A DNA stretch of 64,000 bases from Leptospiraceae bacterium. Its GTDB lineage: Bacteria; Spirochaetota; Leptospiria; Leptospirales; Leptospiraceae. Below, one piece after another: positions 24,953 to 34,187 of this stretch (the stretch's first letter is position 1; each line of letters begins with the position of its first letter). Location of the stretch: positions 1 through 64,000 of the forward strand of contig JACKPC010000007.1 of NCBI GenBank assembly GCA_024233835.1, in the 5' to 3' direction. Below the pieces are notes generated by a model. That model was given only the letters and a program-made list of their open reading frames with translations, was not told the origin of the DNA and ran no database searches. Made by a program: the position numbers and the translations under genes.

Positions 24953-26536
24953 TCAGGTCTTATTCAAACGGGAGAAAAATCTATACTGATTTTTCCCCGT
25001 TCTTTTTGCTTCATACATCGCCAGATCAGCATTGTGTATTAATTCGGTAACATCTTTTCCATCCTCAGGGTAAATGCTAATTCCAATACTACAGCCGATT
25101 ATTATAGATTTCTTATCTAAGAGATAAAAAGGAGAGGTTATCTTTTTTATGAAGCGCTTTGAAATTTCTTCCAGTTTCGTTTCAGCTACATCAACAAAGA
25201 CAGCTATAAATTCATCTCCACCCTGTCTTGCAATTAGTTCCTCCGAACGAAGGATTTTTTTAAAGCGCTCGGCTACCTGTTTTAGTATCAGGTCACCGGT
25301 TCTGTGTCCGTAATTATCATTTACATATTTAAAATCATCCAGATCAATAAAAAGAATTCCTACTCTTTGATTGTTCCGATCTGCACGGCTTAAACATTTT
25401 CCGAGGAAAAAATCAAAAAGTCTTCTGTTGGGAAGACCTGTTAAAATATCTTCTTCGGAGGCTCTTTGAATTTTTTGATTTAATCGGTGTAGCTTCAGAA
25501 GTAGAAATACAAGTATGATAAGAAGAGAAAGTAAAACAAAAAATAAACTACTGAATATAATAATTACGGAAGAGTAGTTTTCAAAGACATCACTGAAGCG
25601 TAAGTTTATTTTTTTAAAAGGGCCTATTCTTAACTCCCGGTATAATTCATTTACGGATTGATAGTTTAAAGGAGGTGTCCAGGAATAGATTCCGGAGATC
25701 TTCGCTACTTTAGAATTAGAAGATATACTGAATAAGGATATTGCAATGGTTCGATTTAGTTGTTGAGATGTATGTGGTAAGGCACAGAAGGGCCATTCCG
25801 GATAGAAATCTGTACTGTGGGAAAAATCTTTACTTAGTGGAAAGCCTGCGGTAAAATGTCCTTTTTTAGAACCATGTAATATATAAAAGTCCTCCACTTT
25901 TATTAAACCTTCTGATTGCATTAAGGCAAGAATATCAAAACGAACAATGCCTACATCTTTTTGTCCACTTTTTACAGCCTCAACAACTTTGCGGTGGTCT
26001 TCGAAAAACTCTACACTCTTGAAATCTGTATCAGGAGAGATTCCATAATGTAGAAATTCTCGTTTTGCCATTAACCAGCCTCCGAGAGAATTGGGAGATA
26101 CAGCAGCAATTTGTTTATTATAAATATCCTTAAATTCTCGAATGTGCGTATTTTTTCGTAAAGTAAATATGGAACTTGAAAAGTAAGAATAAATAAAGCC
26201 TCCAAGTTCTCGTTTCATACTTGCAATGGGGCTTATGTTATAAGATGCAGATAGTTCTGTGTATAGAGCCGGATTTAAAATAATATAATCAACTTCTTCG
26301 TGTTCTACTGCTTCTTTTATTTTTTGGAAGGATAAAGGAACTATGATAAACTCTTTATTTTCAAGTGTGCTCGAAAGGTAATTTGCGGTTTCTGCCCATT
26401 GAGTTTTTGTGTGTTGTTCTCCCTGTAGGGATAAGACACCAATTCGGATTTGCATAGGAACAGCCAGAAGGCTGCCGAATCCGTAGAGGAATCCGATGAA
26501 TGCAGTAACAAGAACCTTACGTAAAATGTCTGACAT
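24953..26536 (-). CDS. Diguanylate cyclase with PhnD-like periplasmic sensor
   Basis: 527 residues from the ATG at 26536, chosen because a signal-anchor (residues 1-27) then opens the protein; a TTG 14 codons earlier is possible. Residues 30-300 look like a PhnD-type periplasmic-binding domain (IGVLSLQG, DYIILNPALYTEL, SLGGWLMAKREF). A membrane helix near 320-350 leads to a GGDEF domain with LTGLPNRRLFD and the intact RQGGDEF active site. The residues five before GGDEF read RSEE, so the inhibitory RxxD I-site is absent. It should make c-di-GMP in response to an external ligand. It ends 12 bp from the convergent desaturase gene. Confidence 0.88.
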   Translation of the reverse strand: MSDILRKVLVTAFIGFLYGFGSLLAVPMQIRIGVLSLQGEQHTKTQWAETANYLSSTLENKEFIIVPLSFQKIKEAVEHEEVDYIILNPALYTELSASYNISPIASMKRELGGFIYSYFSSSIFTLRKNTHIREFKDIYNKQIAAVSPNSLGGWLMAKREFLHYGISPDTDFKSVEFFEDHRKVVEAVKSGQKDVGIVRFDILALMQSEGLIKVEDFYILHGSKKGHFTAGFPLSKDFSHSTDFYPEWPFCALPHTSQQLNRTIAISLFSISSNSKVAKISGIYSWTPPLNYQSVNELYRELRIGPFKKINLRFSDVFENYSSVIIIFSSLFFVLLSLLIILVFLLLKLHRLNQKIQRASEEDILTGLPNRRLFDFFLGKCLSRADRNNQRVGILFIDLDDFKYVNDNYGHRTGDLILKQVAERFKKILRSEELIARQGGDEFIAVFVDVAETKLEEISKRFIKKITSPFYLLDKKSIIIGCSIGISIYPEDGKDVTELIHNADLAMYEAKRTGKNQYRFFSRLNKT

Positions 26537-26691
26537 AGGGAGATATTTTACTAAAGAAAGCTTTCGTTTCTCTTGCAAGTGTTTTCTGATTTGTTCGCTG
26601 TTTCTTGTATTGAGGATAAGCTTTTTTCAACTTGACAGTTGTATCTTTGCTTAAAATCTGTACATTTTTTTATAATTTTGGGAGAAGCCGC

Positions 26692-28509
26692 ATGAATATG
26701 GATACAATAAATGGTAAAATCGGAGTGATTGACTTTGGAGGTCAATATGCACATTTAATTTCTTCCAGAATTCGACATTTAGGTGCTTATACAGAAATCT
26801 TGAGTAATGAGGAGAGTCCGGAAAAATACAGGGAGTTCTCCGGTTTGATCTTTTCCGGTGGCCCTTCGAGTGTTTACGAAGAAAATGCGCCGGATATATC
26901 TGATTCCTTATTCTCCCTGAATATTCCCATATTAGGTATTTGCTACGGTCATCAGCTACTGGTGAAAAAATTAGGAGGAAAGGTAAGTAATTCGTATAAA
27001 CGCGAATACGGAAGAGCCGGTCTTTCGATTTTTAATCCTTTTCGTTATCCGATTACTTCCGGCCTTTCGAATAAGGAAGTTGTATGGATGAGTCACGGTG
27101 ATGAAGCCATTGAACTTCCTGAGGGTTTTGTCTGTTTTGCAGAAAGTGAAAATTGCAAGAATGCAGGTATTATCGATCCCGAGAGGCGTATTATTGGAAT
27201 ACAATTTCATCCGGAAGTGACTCATACCAGGCAGGGTTTAAAACTGCTCTCCAATTTTATCTCTCTCTGTGGCCTTTCCGGTTCCTGGGATTTAAACCAG
27301 TTTTTAGCACAAAAAATTAAAGAATTACAGGAAGAAATTCCGGCTCATAAGAAAGTCTTTATGCTGGTCTCCGGTGGAGTGGACTCTACGGTTTCTTATA
27401 TCCTTCTGGTGCGGGCACTGGGGGAAGCCCGGGTGAAAGGTCTCTTAATTGATACCGGTTTTATGAGAAAAGATGAAGTGAAAAATCTTCAACAAAACCT
27501 TTCTACAATCGGGGTTCATATCTATGTCTCAGATGAATCACAGAGATTCTATAAAGCTCTCGAAGGTAAAACCGATCCGGAAGAAAAACGGAAAATTATG
27601 GGTAAGCTATTTTTAGAAGCAAGGGCGGAATACGCTGCCAAAATGAATCTGAATCCACAGGAGTGGATGCTCGGACAGGGAACGATTTATCCGGATACTA
27701 TAGAGAGTGGAGGAACCAGACATTCTCATAATATTAAAACCCACCATAATCGGGTACAGGAAATTTTGGAACTCATGGAAAAGGGAGAGCTGGTAGAGCC
27801 GATTAAGGAATTGTATAAGGATGAGGTTCGAGGGCTTGGTATACTGTTGGGTGTGGATAAGGAATGGACTATGCGTCACCCCTTCCCGGGACCCGGGCTC
27901 GGAGTCCGGATGATTGCGACTCCTATTGATACACATATTCCGGAAGAAGATAAGTTAGCGGAGATAATAGGCTCCTATCCTTCAGCCATGGTCTCTGTTT
28001 TGCCCGTTCAATCGGTAGGAGTACAGGGGGATAAACGAAGTTATCGTCACTGTGCAGCTCTCAATGACTTTTCAGATAATTGGGACACTTATAATGAAAT
28101 ATCAACCCGGATAACCAATGAAATAACGGAGATAAACCGGGTGGTTTTTGCACCTTTCCAGAGAGAACTTCCTCCTTCTTTTTATTTTAATCCGATTTTT
28201 ATGGATAAAAAACATTCTGATATTCTCAGGGAGGCTGATGCCATAGTTCAGGATAAGCTCATTCAATATAAACTTTTAGGAGAAATCTGGCAATTCCCGG
28301 TGGTCCTTCTGCCCATAGGGAAAGAAGATTTCACTTTTAGTATCGTATTGAGACCGGTTGAATCCCAGGAAGCCATGACAGCAAATTTCTATTGTATGAA
28401 TCGGGAATTTCTAAAAGATATTACCCATTCACTCCTGTCACACCCAAATATTTCTTATGTTTTTTATGATTTGACCCATAAACCACCGGGAACCATCGAA
28501 TGGGAATAA
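26692..28509 (+). CDS. guaA: GMP synthase (glutamine-hydrolysing)
   Basis: 605 residues from the ATG at 26692, which has GGGAG upstream; the frame extends 20 codons further but without support. It converts XMP, ATP and glutamine to GMP. The class I glutamine amidotransferase domain has its nucleophile at Cys84 in GICYGHQ and the His/Glu pair in FHPEVTH. The ATP-PPase domain has the SGGVDST loop near residue 225. The dimerisation domain ends with KPPGTIEWE, as in all GuaA. It is about 80 residues longer than the E. coli enzyme, with extra sequence inside the synthetase half. Confidence 0.96.
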   Translation: MNMDTINGKIGVIDFGGQYAHLISSRIRHLGAYTEILSNEESPEKYREFSGLIFSGGPSSVYEENAPDISDSLFSLNIPILGICYGHQLLVKKLGGKVSNSYKREYGRAGLSIFNPFRYPITSGLSNKEVVWMSHGDEAIELPEGFVCFAESENCKNAGIIDPERRIIGIQFHPEVTHTRQGLKLLSNFISLCGLSGSWDLNQFLAQKIKELQEEIPAHKKVFMLVSGGVDSTVSYILLVRALGEARVKGLLIDTGFMRKDEVKNLQQNLSTIGVHIYVSDESQRFYKALEGKTDPEEKRKIMGKLFLEARAEYAAKMNLNPQEWMLGQGTIYPDTIESGGTRHSHNIKTHHNRVQEILELMEKGELVEPIKELYKDEVRGLGILLGVDKEWTMRHPFPGPGLGVRMIATPIDTHIPEEDKLAEIIGSYPSAMVSVLPVQSVGVQGDKRSYRHCAALNDFSDNWDTYNEISTRITNEITEINRVVFAPFQRELPPSFYFNPIFMDKKHSDILREADAIVQDKLIQYKLLGEIWQFPVVLLPIGKEDFTFSIVLRPVESQEAMTANFYCMNREFLKDITHSLLSHPNISYVFYDLTHKPPGTIEWE

Positions 28510-28517
28510 AAATTCTA

Positions 28518-28545
28518 TTGACAGTGATTCCGTTATTCAAATAAT
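28518..28545 (+). promoter_or_regulatory. Promoter of the tRNA-Cys/tRNA-Leu pair
   Basis: A consensus TTGACA (28518-28523) is followed after 16 bases by AATAAT (28540-28545). It lies 14 bases before tRNA-Cys and just after guaA. Confidence 0.65.
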
Positions 28546-28559
28546 GTAAAAACGCTCTC

Positions 28560-28631
28560 GGCGTCGTGGCCAAGTGGCTAAGGCATGGCTCTGCAAAAGC
28601 TTGATCGCCGGTTCGAATCCGGCCGACGCCT
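28560..28631 (+). tRNA. tRNA-Cys (GCA)
   Basis: The acceptor stem pairs GGCGTCG with CGACGCC, the T-arm has GGTTCGAATCC, and the anticodon loop reads CTGCAAA, giving anticodon GCA. The discriminator base is U. CCA is not encoded. Confidence 0.93.
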
Positions 28632-28649
28632 CAGCACTTGTTTTCTTTT

Positions 28650-28733
28650 GCCTGGATGGTGGAATAGGTAGACACACAGGACTTAAAATCCTGTGGGAGC
28701 AATCCCGTGCGGGTTCAAGTCCCGCTCCAGGTA
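28650..28733 (+). tRNA. tRNA-Leu (UAA)
   Basis: The acceptor stem pairs GCCTGGA with TCCAGGT (one G-U). The anticodon stem CAGGA/TCCTG encloses CTTAAAA, giving anticodon UAA, and a long variable arm follows, as in class II tRNAs. CCA is not encoded. It is 18 bp after tRNA-Cys and probably shares its transcript. Confidence 0.94.
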
Positions 28734-28790
28734 CTTTTGAAACTTCTCTTTCTAAATCCTTCCTTTACCGATAGTTAAAATAGGGAAATT

Positions 28791-30356
28791 ATGAATACAG
28801 TTCTACCTATTTTTGATGGAGAAAATAATGTAAACCGTGTACGGCAGGTGATGGTTGCGCTTTTTGTCATCGCAACGATCGTGAGCTATAAAAGTGTGAG
28901 TTTTGAGATCACGATAGCTTTTAGCCTTGGAACCCTGCTGTATCTTTTGAACTCTTTGATTTCAAGATACTATTTAAGAAAACAGGTATATAATATAGTC
29001 TTAATTTATTTTAATGCCTTCATGGATTTTTTCGTTCTCTTTATGGTTCGTCTTGCAAGTGTTTTGTTTATGCTAAATGGAGGAGACTATGCAATCAAAG
29101 AGAAACCCCTGTTTGTAGTGAATCTCCTTACTATCTGCCTTGGGCCTTTCCGATATAATTCACGATTTACTATATTCAACTCTTCTTTAGGAATCTTATT
29201 TGAGCTTCTTCTAATTCTTAGCGTGAAGAGTTTTTCTAAGGTGCAATTCTTGGATCGTTCTACCGGCTTTCCTCTGAATGTTTACAACGGAGATATGCTT
29301 ATGAATATTATCCTTTTTGTAAGTATGATTGCTGCGATTATGTACTTCTTAACCCTTCTTTCTGTTAAAACTATATTAAAAGCGAATAAAAGCTATGAAA
29401 TAGCGAAACTAAACCAGGAGAAGAACAGGGAACTTCTAAAGAAATTACATCATTCTTCTTCTCGTTTTAAAGGTTTTGAAGAGGAAGCAGAAAATTCTAT
29501 TTCTTTTATTACGCAAAATATTCAGGCAACAGCCAGGCTTTCTTCCAATACTTCCAAAACCATGACAGAAATCAATCAAGCTTCAGATAAAGTGGTAAAG
29601 GCTTCTACAGAGCAGAAACAACTCAGTGATTTTGTTTTACAACAAACTGAAGAAATGAATCGTTTAAATAATAAGTTTGTAAGAGCTTTAGAGGACATGT
29701 CCGATGCTGCAAGAGAATCGGAATATAATATTCTTGAAGGTAAGCGATATATGGACTTAACTTCAAAGGCTATGGATAAGGTTCGCCATTCCTCAGAAAA
29801 TATGTCGAGGGCCATTAAGCTTATGAAAGAAATAACCTATCAAACAAATTTACTTTCTTTAAATGCTTCTATTGAAGCAGAGAGAGCCGGGGAGAGCGGA
29901 AGAGGTTTCGCCATTGTAGCCGGAGAAATAAATAAGTTAGCCGGAAACTCAAGCCTGCAAACGACCCAGATTACCGAATATATACGGGACTCCTTACAGC
30001 AGATCCAGTCAGCACACGAATATGTAGAAAATGTTGATAGGGTTTTTGATACTGTAGTAGATATGAGTAAAAAAGTGAGTCGCTCGATTCAAATAGGTGA
30101 AGATATGCTGAAGGCCTTCGGAGAAAATCAACAGGCTGTGATTAGCTCTCTCGAAAAATTAAATCGAAGTTCTTTTATTATCGAGGAAAGTACCCAGAAA
30201 CAGTCTTCTTCTTTAAATAATATTACAGAAGAAATCAAGCAGGTAAGTGAACTCACCGGAAAGCAATTAGAAAGTATTGAAAGTTTCAAACGGCTTTTAG
30301 TCTTCATGAAAGAGATCCAGACCTCTATTGAGAATTTACAAAATTATGCCGCTTAG
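28791..30356 (+). CDS. Membrane chemoreceptor (MCP) with multi-span N-terminus
   Basis: 521 residues. The first 200 contain about six hydrophobic helices and no periplasmic sensor domain, so the signal is probably sensed in or at the membrane. No HAMP domain is evident. The cytoplasmic part carries the MCP hairpin tip TNLLSLNASIEAERAGESG, which binds CheW/CheA. It shares layout with the receptor at 52836-54380 and the two are probable paralogues. The gene after it overlaps its end by 11 bp. Confidence 0.9.
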   Translation: MNTVLPIFDGENNVNRVRQVMVALFVIATIVSYKSVSFEITIAFSLGTLLYLLNSLISRYYLRKQVYNIVLIYFNAFMDFFVLFMVRLASVLFMLNGGDYAIKEKPLFVVNLLTICLGPFRYNSRFTIFNSSLGILFELLLILSVKSFSKVQFLDRSTGFPLNVYNGDMLMNIILFVSMIAAIMYFLTLLSVKTILKANKSYEIAKLNQEKNRELLKKLHHSSSRFKGFEEEAENSISFITQNIQATARLSSNTSKTMTEINQASDKVVKASTEQKQLSDFVLQQTEEMNRLNNKFVRALEDMSDAARESEYNILEGKRYMDLTSKAMDKVRHSSENMSRAIKLMKEITYQTNLLSLNASIEAERAGESGRGFAIVAGEINKLAGNSSLQTTQITEYIRDSLQQIQSAHEYVENVDRVFDTVVDMSKKVSRSIQIGEDMLKAFGENQQAVISSLEKLNRSSFIIEESTQKQSSSLNNITEEIKQVSELTGKQLESIESFKRLLVFMKEIQTSIENLQNYAA

Positions 30357-30612
30357 TATTTTAACAGAGGAGGAAGAAGGAGACGGGGAAGAGTTCGTTC
30401 CTGTTTTTCAAACCTCTGCTATATATCAAATCAACTTAATCAAGAATTATTTAGAACTCAGGGAAGTAAAATATCTGGTAACAGGAGAAGAACTGATGTC
30501 TTTAATCGGAGGTGCGATTCCTCTCGAAGATGCCTTTGTAACTTTATATATACAGAAAAAAAATATAGCCCTATTCCAGAATTTTTTAGACAAAGGTATG
30601 GAGCAAGCCTGA
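30346..30612 (+). CDS. DUF2007-like small protein
   Basis: 88 residues from the ATG at 30346, overlapping the receptor gene by 11 bp; a TTG at 30328 would add six residues. The pattern PVFQTSAIYQINLIKNYLE...YLVTGEE followed by IPLEDAFVTLYIQ matches DUF2007 (putative signal-transducing protein), a PII-like small fold. Overlap with a chemoreceptor hints at a shared role, but the function of the family is unknown. Confidence 0.65.
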   Translation: MPLSILTEEEEGDGEEFVPVFQTSAIYQINLIKNYLELREVKYLVTGEELMSLIGGAIPLEDAFVTLYIQKKNIALFQNFLDKGMEQA

Positions 30613-30633
30613 TAAGCGGATTATTATTCTATT

Positions 30634-31440
30634 ATGCCTGTAATTGTCAAACCGGATAATCCCCTTCTTTTGCCCTATCGTTCCCAGAAGGATGGTGCGG
30701 GCATCGGAAAAGAATATTTTATAGCTGATGGAGATAAGGCAGTTATAAAATTATTGCAATCCGAACTGGAAGTAGAAAATATTTTCTGTTTATCCAATTA
30801 CTATGAAACCCATAAAGCCTTGATTTTACAGAAGCTTCCTGAAGAGAAAGTCTTTATGGCAAGCAAAGAAGATATGGAATCTTTCATGGGCTTTCCTATC
30901 CATCAGGGGTTTATGGCACTGGCGAAAAAACCGAAGGAGAAACCTATAACAGAAATTCAATCTCCTGTGATTGTTTTAAATGGACTTGTCGATGCAGAAA
31001 ATGTGGGTTCCATTGTTCGTACTTCCCTGGCTTTTGGATGTAAGAGTCTTCTAATAGATGAAAAAACCTGTGAGCCTTACATTCGTCGTGCCGTTCGAGT
31101 GGCCCTTGGTAATACATTCTTACTGGATATATACCGTGTAAAACATTTAAAGGAGATATTTCCTCTCCTGAAAGAAAAAGGCTTTCAAATGATTGCCGCG
31201 TCTGCAAGAAAGATGGGGGAAGAGAAGAACCGAAATGTGTATGAATTTTCTTTTCCGGAAACCTTCGCCCTTGTTATAGGCAATGAAGGCAGGGGAATTG
31301 ATTCTTTTGTAAGACATACAGCAGATATTCTTTTACAGATTCCAATTTCAGAAGAAGCCGGTTCCTTGAATGCAGGACTTGCAACGGCCATACTCTTATC
31401 CCATTATCAGAAGGAAAAATTTCTAAAGAGTGGAAAATAA
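30634..31440 (+). CDS. TrmH/SpoU-family RNA 2'-O-methyltransferase
   Basis: 268 residues. The SPOUT catalytic domain is in the C-terminal 160 residues: NGLVDAENVGSIVRTS (motif 1), ALVIGNEGRGID (motif 2) and IPISEEAGSLNAGLATAILL (motif 3), which form the knotted SAM site. An N-terminal RNA-binding domain of about 100 residues precedes it, as in RlmB and TsnR-type enzymes. The substrate (rRNA or tRNA position) cannot be assigned. It starts 21 bp after the DUF2007-like gene. Confidence 0.92.
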   Translation: MPVIVKPDNPLLLPYRSQKDGAGIGKEYFIADGDKAVIKLLQSELEVENIFCLSNYYETHKALILQKLPEEKVFMASKEDMESFMGFPIHQGFMALAKKPKEKPITEIQSPVIVLNGLVDAENVGSIVRTSLAFGCKSLLIDEKTCEPYIRRAVRVALGNTFLLDIYRVKHLKEIFPLLKEKGFQMIAASARKMGEEKNRNVYEFSFPETFALVIGNEGRGIDSFVRHTADILLQIPISEEAGSLNAGLATAILLSHYQKEKFLKSGK

Positions 31441-31453
31441 ATCTAAAAGAAGC

Positions 31454-31482
31454 TTGACTAAAAGTGTGGATGTAATTAGTTT
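31454..31482 (+). promoter_or_regulatory. Probable tRNA-Asp promoter
   Basis: TTGACT (31454-31459), 17 bases, then TAGTTT (31477-31482). The -35 box is good and the -10 box weaker. It ends 16 bases before the tRNA. Confidence 0.45.
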
Positions 31483-31498
31483 GTATTCACTTGGTCAG

Positions 31499-31575
<77 letters not shown>

Positions 31576-31580
31576 AGTTC

Positions 31581-32597
31581 TTAAATATACTCCTCTCCCT
31601 TCTTCTTAATCACTAAAAATCCTTCTAATTCTAAATCTCTGGCTATATTCAGGATTTCTGACCTGGCCTGCATAATTTCCCGTAAGGTTAATTTACCCCT
31701 GGCATCCATTTCTTCGATGATATCCACCGCACGGTTTTGAGACATAGCATTGAAAAAGTGCTGCCGAAGTTCGTCTCCGGCACCCCTGAGAGCTGCAATC
31801 AGAAGTTCATTTCCACCGAGACGGTTGATTAGAGTACGCATTTCTTTCTGATTCAGATCCAGAAGGTCTTCAAAGGCATACAGTTTGTCTCGAACCGTGT
31901 TGGCAAGTTCCGGTGAAGTTTCGGAAAGATCCTGAAGGATGTTGCTTTCTATGTTTTTATCCATGTGGTTCAGAATCTCAGCCAGGGATTGAACTCCACC
32001 GGCGGTCGTGAGTTCCAGTTCATCTCTGGATTCATATTTTTTACGTAACACACGGGCAATATTGGCAACAGCATCCGGGTGGGACTTGGAAGTAGTTGCA
32101 AGTCGAAGAGCAATCTGGGACTGAAGCTCGCGGGGCAGGAGTTTCAGAACTTCAGCGGCCTTTTTTGCACCAAGGTGGGAAATGGTTACGGCTATGGTCT
32201 GAGGAGCTTCTTTTCCAATCAGGGCAGCAATCGTATAGGGATCGATATCATTTAAAAACTCGAAGTCTTTTTTCATATCGCGCTTATTGACTTTCTGTAT
32301 GACTTCTTCTGCCCTGTCCTCTCCGAGGGAACGGGAAAGGATTTCTTTGGCTGTGTCTATGCCTCCTCGCATTTCCCTCGAAACTTCTTCTATGGTACTG
32401 CTAAATTCTTTGAGAATTTTATCTTTTTCATCTTTCGGAACAGCTTTAATTCGGGTCATTTCCAGAACTATCTGTTCTATCATCTTATCATCAAGGTGAG
32501 AAAGCACCCGTGCAGCCTCTTCTTTTCCCATGGTCAAAAGCAGGGCAGCGGCTTTGCGGGCTCCTTTCAGGGCATTATTGGAATCGTTCGTTTTCAA
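31581..32597 (-). CDS. fliG: Flagellar motor switch protein FliG
   Basis: 338 residues, normal FliG length. FliG links the MS-ring protein FliF to the C-ring and takes torque from the stator. The N-terminal domain opens with ARKAAALLLTMGKEEAA, the middle domain has the EHPQT-like motif GKEAPQTIAV, and the C-terminal torque helix is seen in AVDIIEEMDARGKLTLREI with its charged residues. The start is TTG with AGGAG six bases before it. It stands alone, away from other flagellar genes. Spirochaetes often carry more than one fliG copy, so this may or may not be the main one. Confidence 0.94.
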   Translation of the reverse strand: MKTNDSNNALKGARKAAALLLTMGKEEAARVLSHLDDKMIEQIVLEMTRIKAVPKDEKDKILKEFSSTIEEVSREMRGGIDTAKEILSRSLGEDRAEEVIQKVNKRDMKKDFEFLNDIDPYTIAALIGKEAPQTIAVTISHLGAKKAAEVLKLLPRELQSQIALRLATTSKSHPDAVANIARVLRKKYESRDELELTTAGGVQSLAEILNHMDKNIESNILQDLSETSPELANTVRDKLYAFEDLLDLNQKEMRTLINRLGGNELLIAALRGAGDELRQHFFNAMSQNRAVDIIEEMDARGKLTLREIMQARSEILNIARDLELEGFLVIKKKGEEYI

Positions 32598-32711
32598 AAA
32601 AAACTCCTGCGATTATATTCTTATACGAAAAACCCTGCTTTCGTCAAACATTTTTACCGGATTATGTAGCATTTGAAGGGGAAGTCGGAAGAGAATTATG
32701 CAGGAGAAATA

Positions 32712-32739
32712 GCAAGCGAACCATCGGTGGTTCACTTGC
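32712..32739 (-). terminator. Hairpin after gltD, probable terminator
   Basis: GCAAGCGAACCA (32712-32723) and TGGTTCACTTGC (32728-32739) pair over 12 bp with one mismatch and a 4-base loop, 18 bp past the gltD stop. On the minus strand it is followed by TATTTCT, a poor T-run. Confidence 0.6.
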
Positions 32740-32756
32740 TTTCAGGCATCGGGTAA

Positions 32757-34187
32757 TTATTTCATTAGCATTTCATGCACCTGGTTGGCACATTTACGAC
32801 CTTCTGAAATAGCCCAGACGATTAAGGATTGGCCTCTTCTCACATCACCGCAGGCAAATACTTTTTGGGCACCGGTCTGGAAAGAGCCGGAGCCTGTTCC
32901 AAAACTTGCCTGGACATTCCCGGCCTGGCTCAGTTGCAGGCCTTTTTCGCTTAACTGGTTTAAAAGACCTTCCCGAACCGGATGCACAAAGCCCATAGCC
33001 AGAAATACGAGATCGGCGGGCCATTCGAATTCTGTTCCGGGTATCGGTTGAAACTTGCCATTTACGAATTCTACCCGGTTGCCATGAATCGAAATCACTT
33101 CTCTCCTGTCATTACCTTTGAAGCCGAGAGTATTCACCGACCACTGACGGTTTACGCCTTCCTGGTGGCTGGATGAGGTACGAAGCATTTTCGGATATAA
33201 GGGCCAGGGGGTGGAGGGATCTCTTTCTGCCGGTGGTTCCGGGAAGAGTTCTATCTGTGTAACGGATTTGGCTCCGTGTCGGTTGGAAGTTCCCACACAG
33301 TCGGAACCGGTATCTCCTCCCCCGATAACAATCACGTTTTTCCCTTTCGCATCGATGATATCTACAGAATCTCCGGCCACTTTTTTATTATTCAGGCTTA
33401 AAAATTCCATAGCAAAATGGATACCTTTCAGATCACGACCCGGAATGGTCAGATCACGGGGTTTTTCAGAACCCATAGCCAGAACTACTGCATCATAATC
33501 TTTTAAGAGGTCGTCTGCACTGATATCCACTCCTACGTGGACATTATTTTTAAAGATTACCCCTTCTGCTTCCATTTGCGTTACCCTGCGGTCAATCAGC
33601 CATTTCTCCATCTTGAAGTCCGGTATACCATAACGTAATAAGCCACCCGGACGATCGGCTTTTTCATATACAACTACACTGTGACCGACTCTTGCTAATT
33701 GTTGAGCGCAGGCCAGACCGGCGGGGCCGGAGCCTACAATAGCTACCTTCTTATTGGTTCTGGTTTCCGGGACTACAGGAACTACCCAGCCCTCAGAAAA
33801 GCCTCTGTCTATAATGGTGCGTTCGATTCCTTTAATGGAAACGGGTTTACTGATAAGGCCTACCGTGCAGGCTCCTTCGCAGGGAGCCGGACACAATCTC
33901 CCGGTAAATTCCGGGAAATTATTAGTGCTGTGGAGCTTGTCCAGGGCGTCTTTCCATCTCTGGTTATAAACCAGATCATTAAACTCCGGGATCAGGTTAT
34001 CGACCGGACAGCCGGTTTCACTGTGGCAAAAAGGGATTCCGCAGTCCATACAGCGAGCTGCTTGAATTTTTGCCTTTTCTTCACTGTAGGAACGCTCGAA
34101 TTCTTTATAGTTGGTAACTCTTTCCTCGGGAGGTAAAGATTCGATGTATTCACGTTCGTATTCTATAAAGCCAGTTGGTTTACCCAT
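32757..34187 (-). CDS. gltD: Glutamate synthase, small subunit
   Basis: 476 residues from the ATG at 34187, chosen because AAGGAGA lies seven bases upstream and the gene then overlaps the gltB stop by 8 bp. The subunit oxidises NADPH and passes electrons via Fe-S centres to the large subunit. The N-terminal Cys clusters (CMDCGIPFC and CPAPCEGAC) bind 4Fe-4S centres. GSGPAGLACAQQLA is the FAD-binding and GGGDTGSDCVG the NADPH-binding Rossmann motif; ACGDVRRGQSLIVWAI is the C-terminal FAD contact. Confidence 0.96.
   Translation of the reverse strand: MGKPTGFIEYEREYIESLPPEERVTNYKEFERSYSEEKAKIQAARCMDCGIPFCHSETGCPVDNLIPEFNDLVYNQRWKDALDKLHSTNNFPEFTGRLCPAPCEGACTVGLISKPVSIKGIERTIIDRGFSEGWVVPVVPETRTNKKVAIVGSGPAGLACAQQLARVGHSVVVYEKADRPGGLLRYGIPDFKMEKWLIDRRVTQMEAEGVIFKNNVHVGVDISADDLLKDYDAVVLAMGSEKPRDLTIPGRDLKGIHFAMEFLSLNNKKVAGDSVDIIDAKGKNVIVIGGGDTGSDCVGTSNRHGAKSVTQIELFPEPPAERDPSTPWPLYPKMLRTSSSHQEGVNRQWSVNTLGFKGNDRREVISIHGNRVEFVNGKFQPIPGTEFEWPADLVFLAMGFVHPVREGLLNQLSEKGLQLSQAGNVQASFGTGSGSFQTGAQKVFACGDVRRGQSLIVWAISEGRKCANQVHEMLMK

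Noticed and set aside
33699..34136. 145-codon frame antisense to gltD
   Set aside because: Shadow of a well-supported gene in a GC-richer stretch; no start signal.
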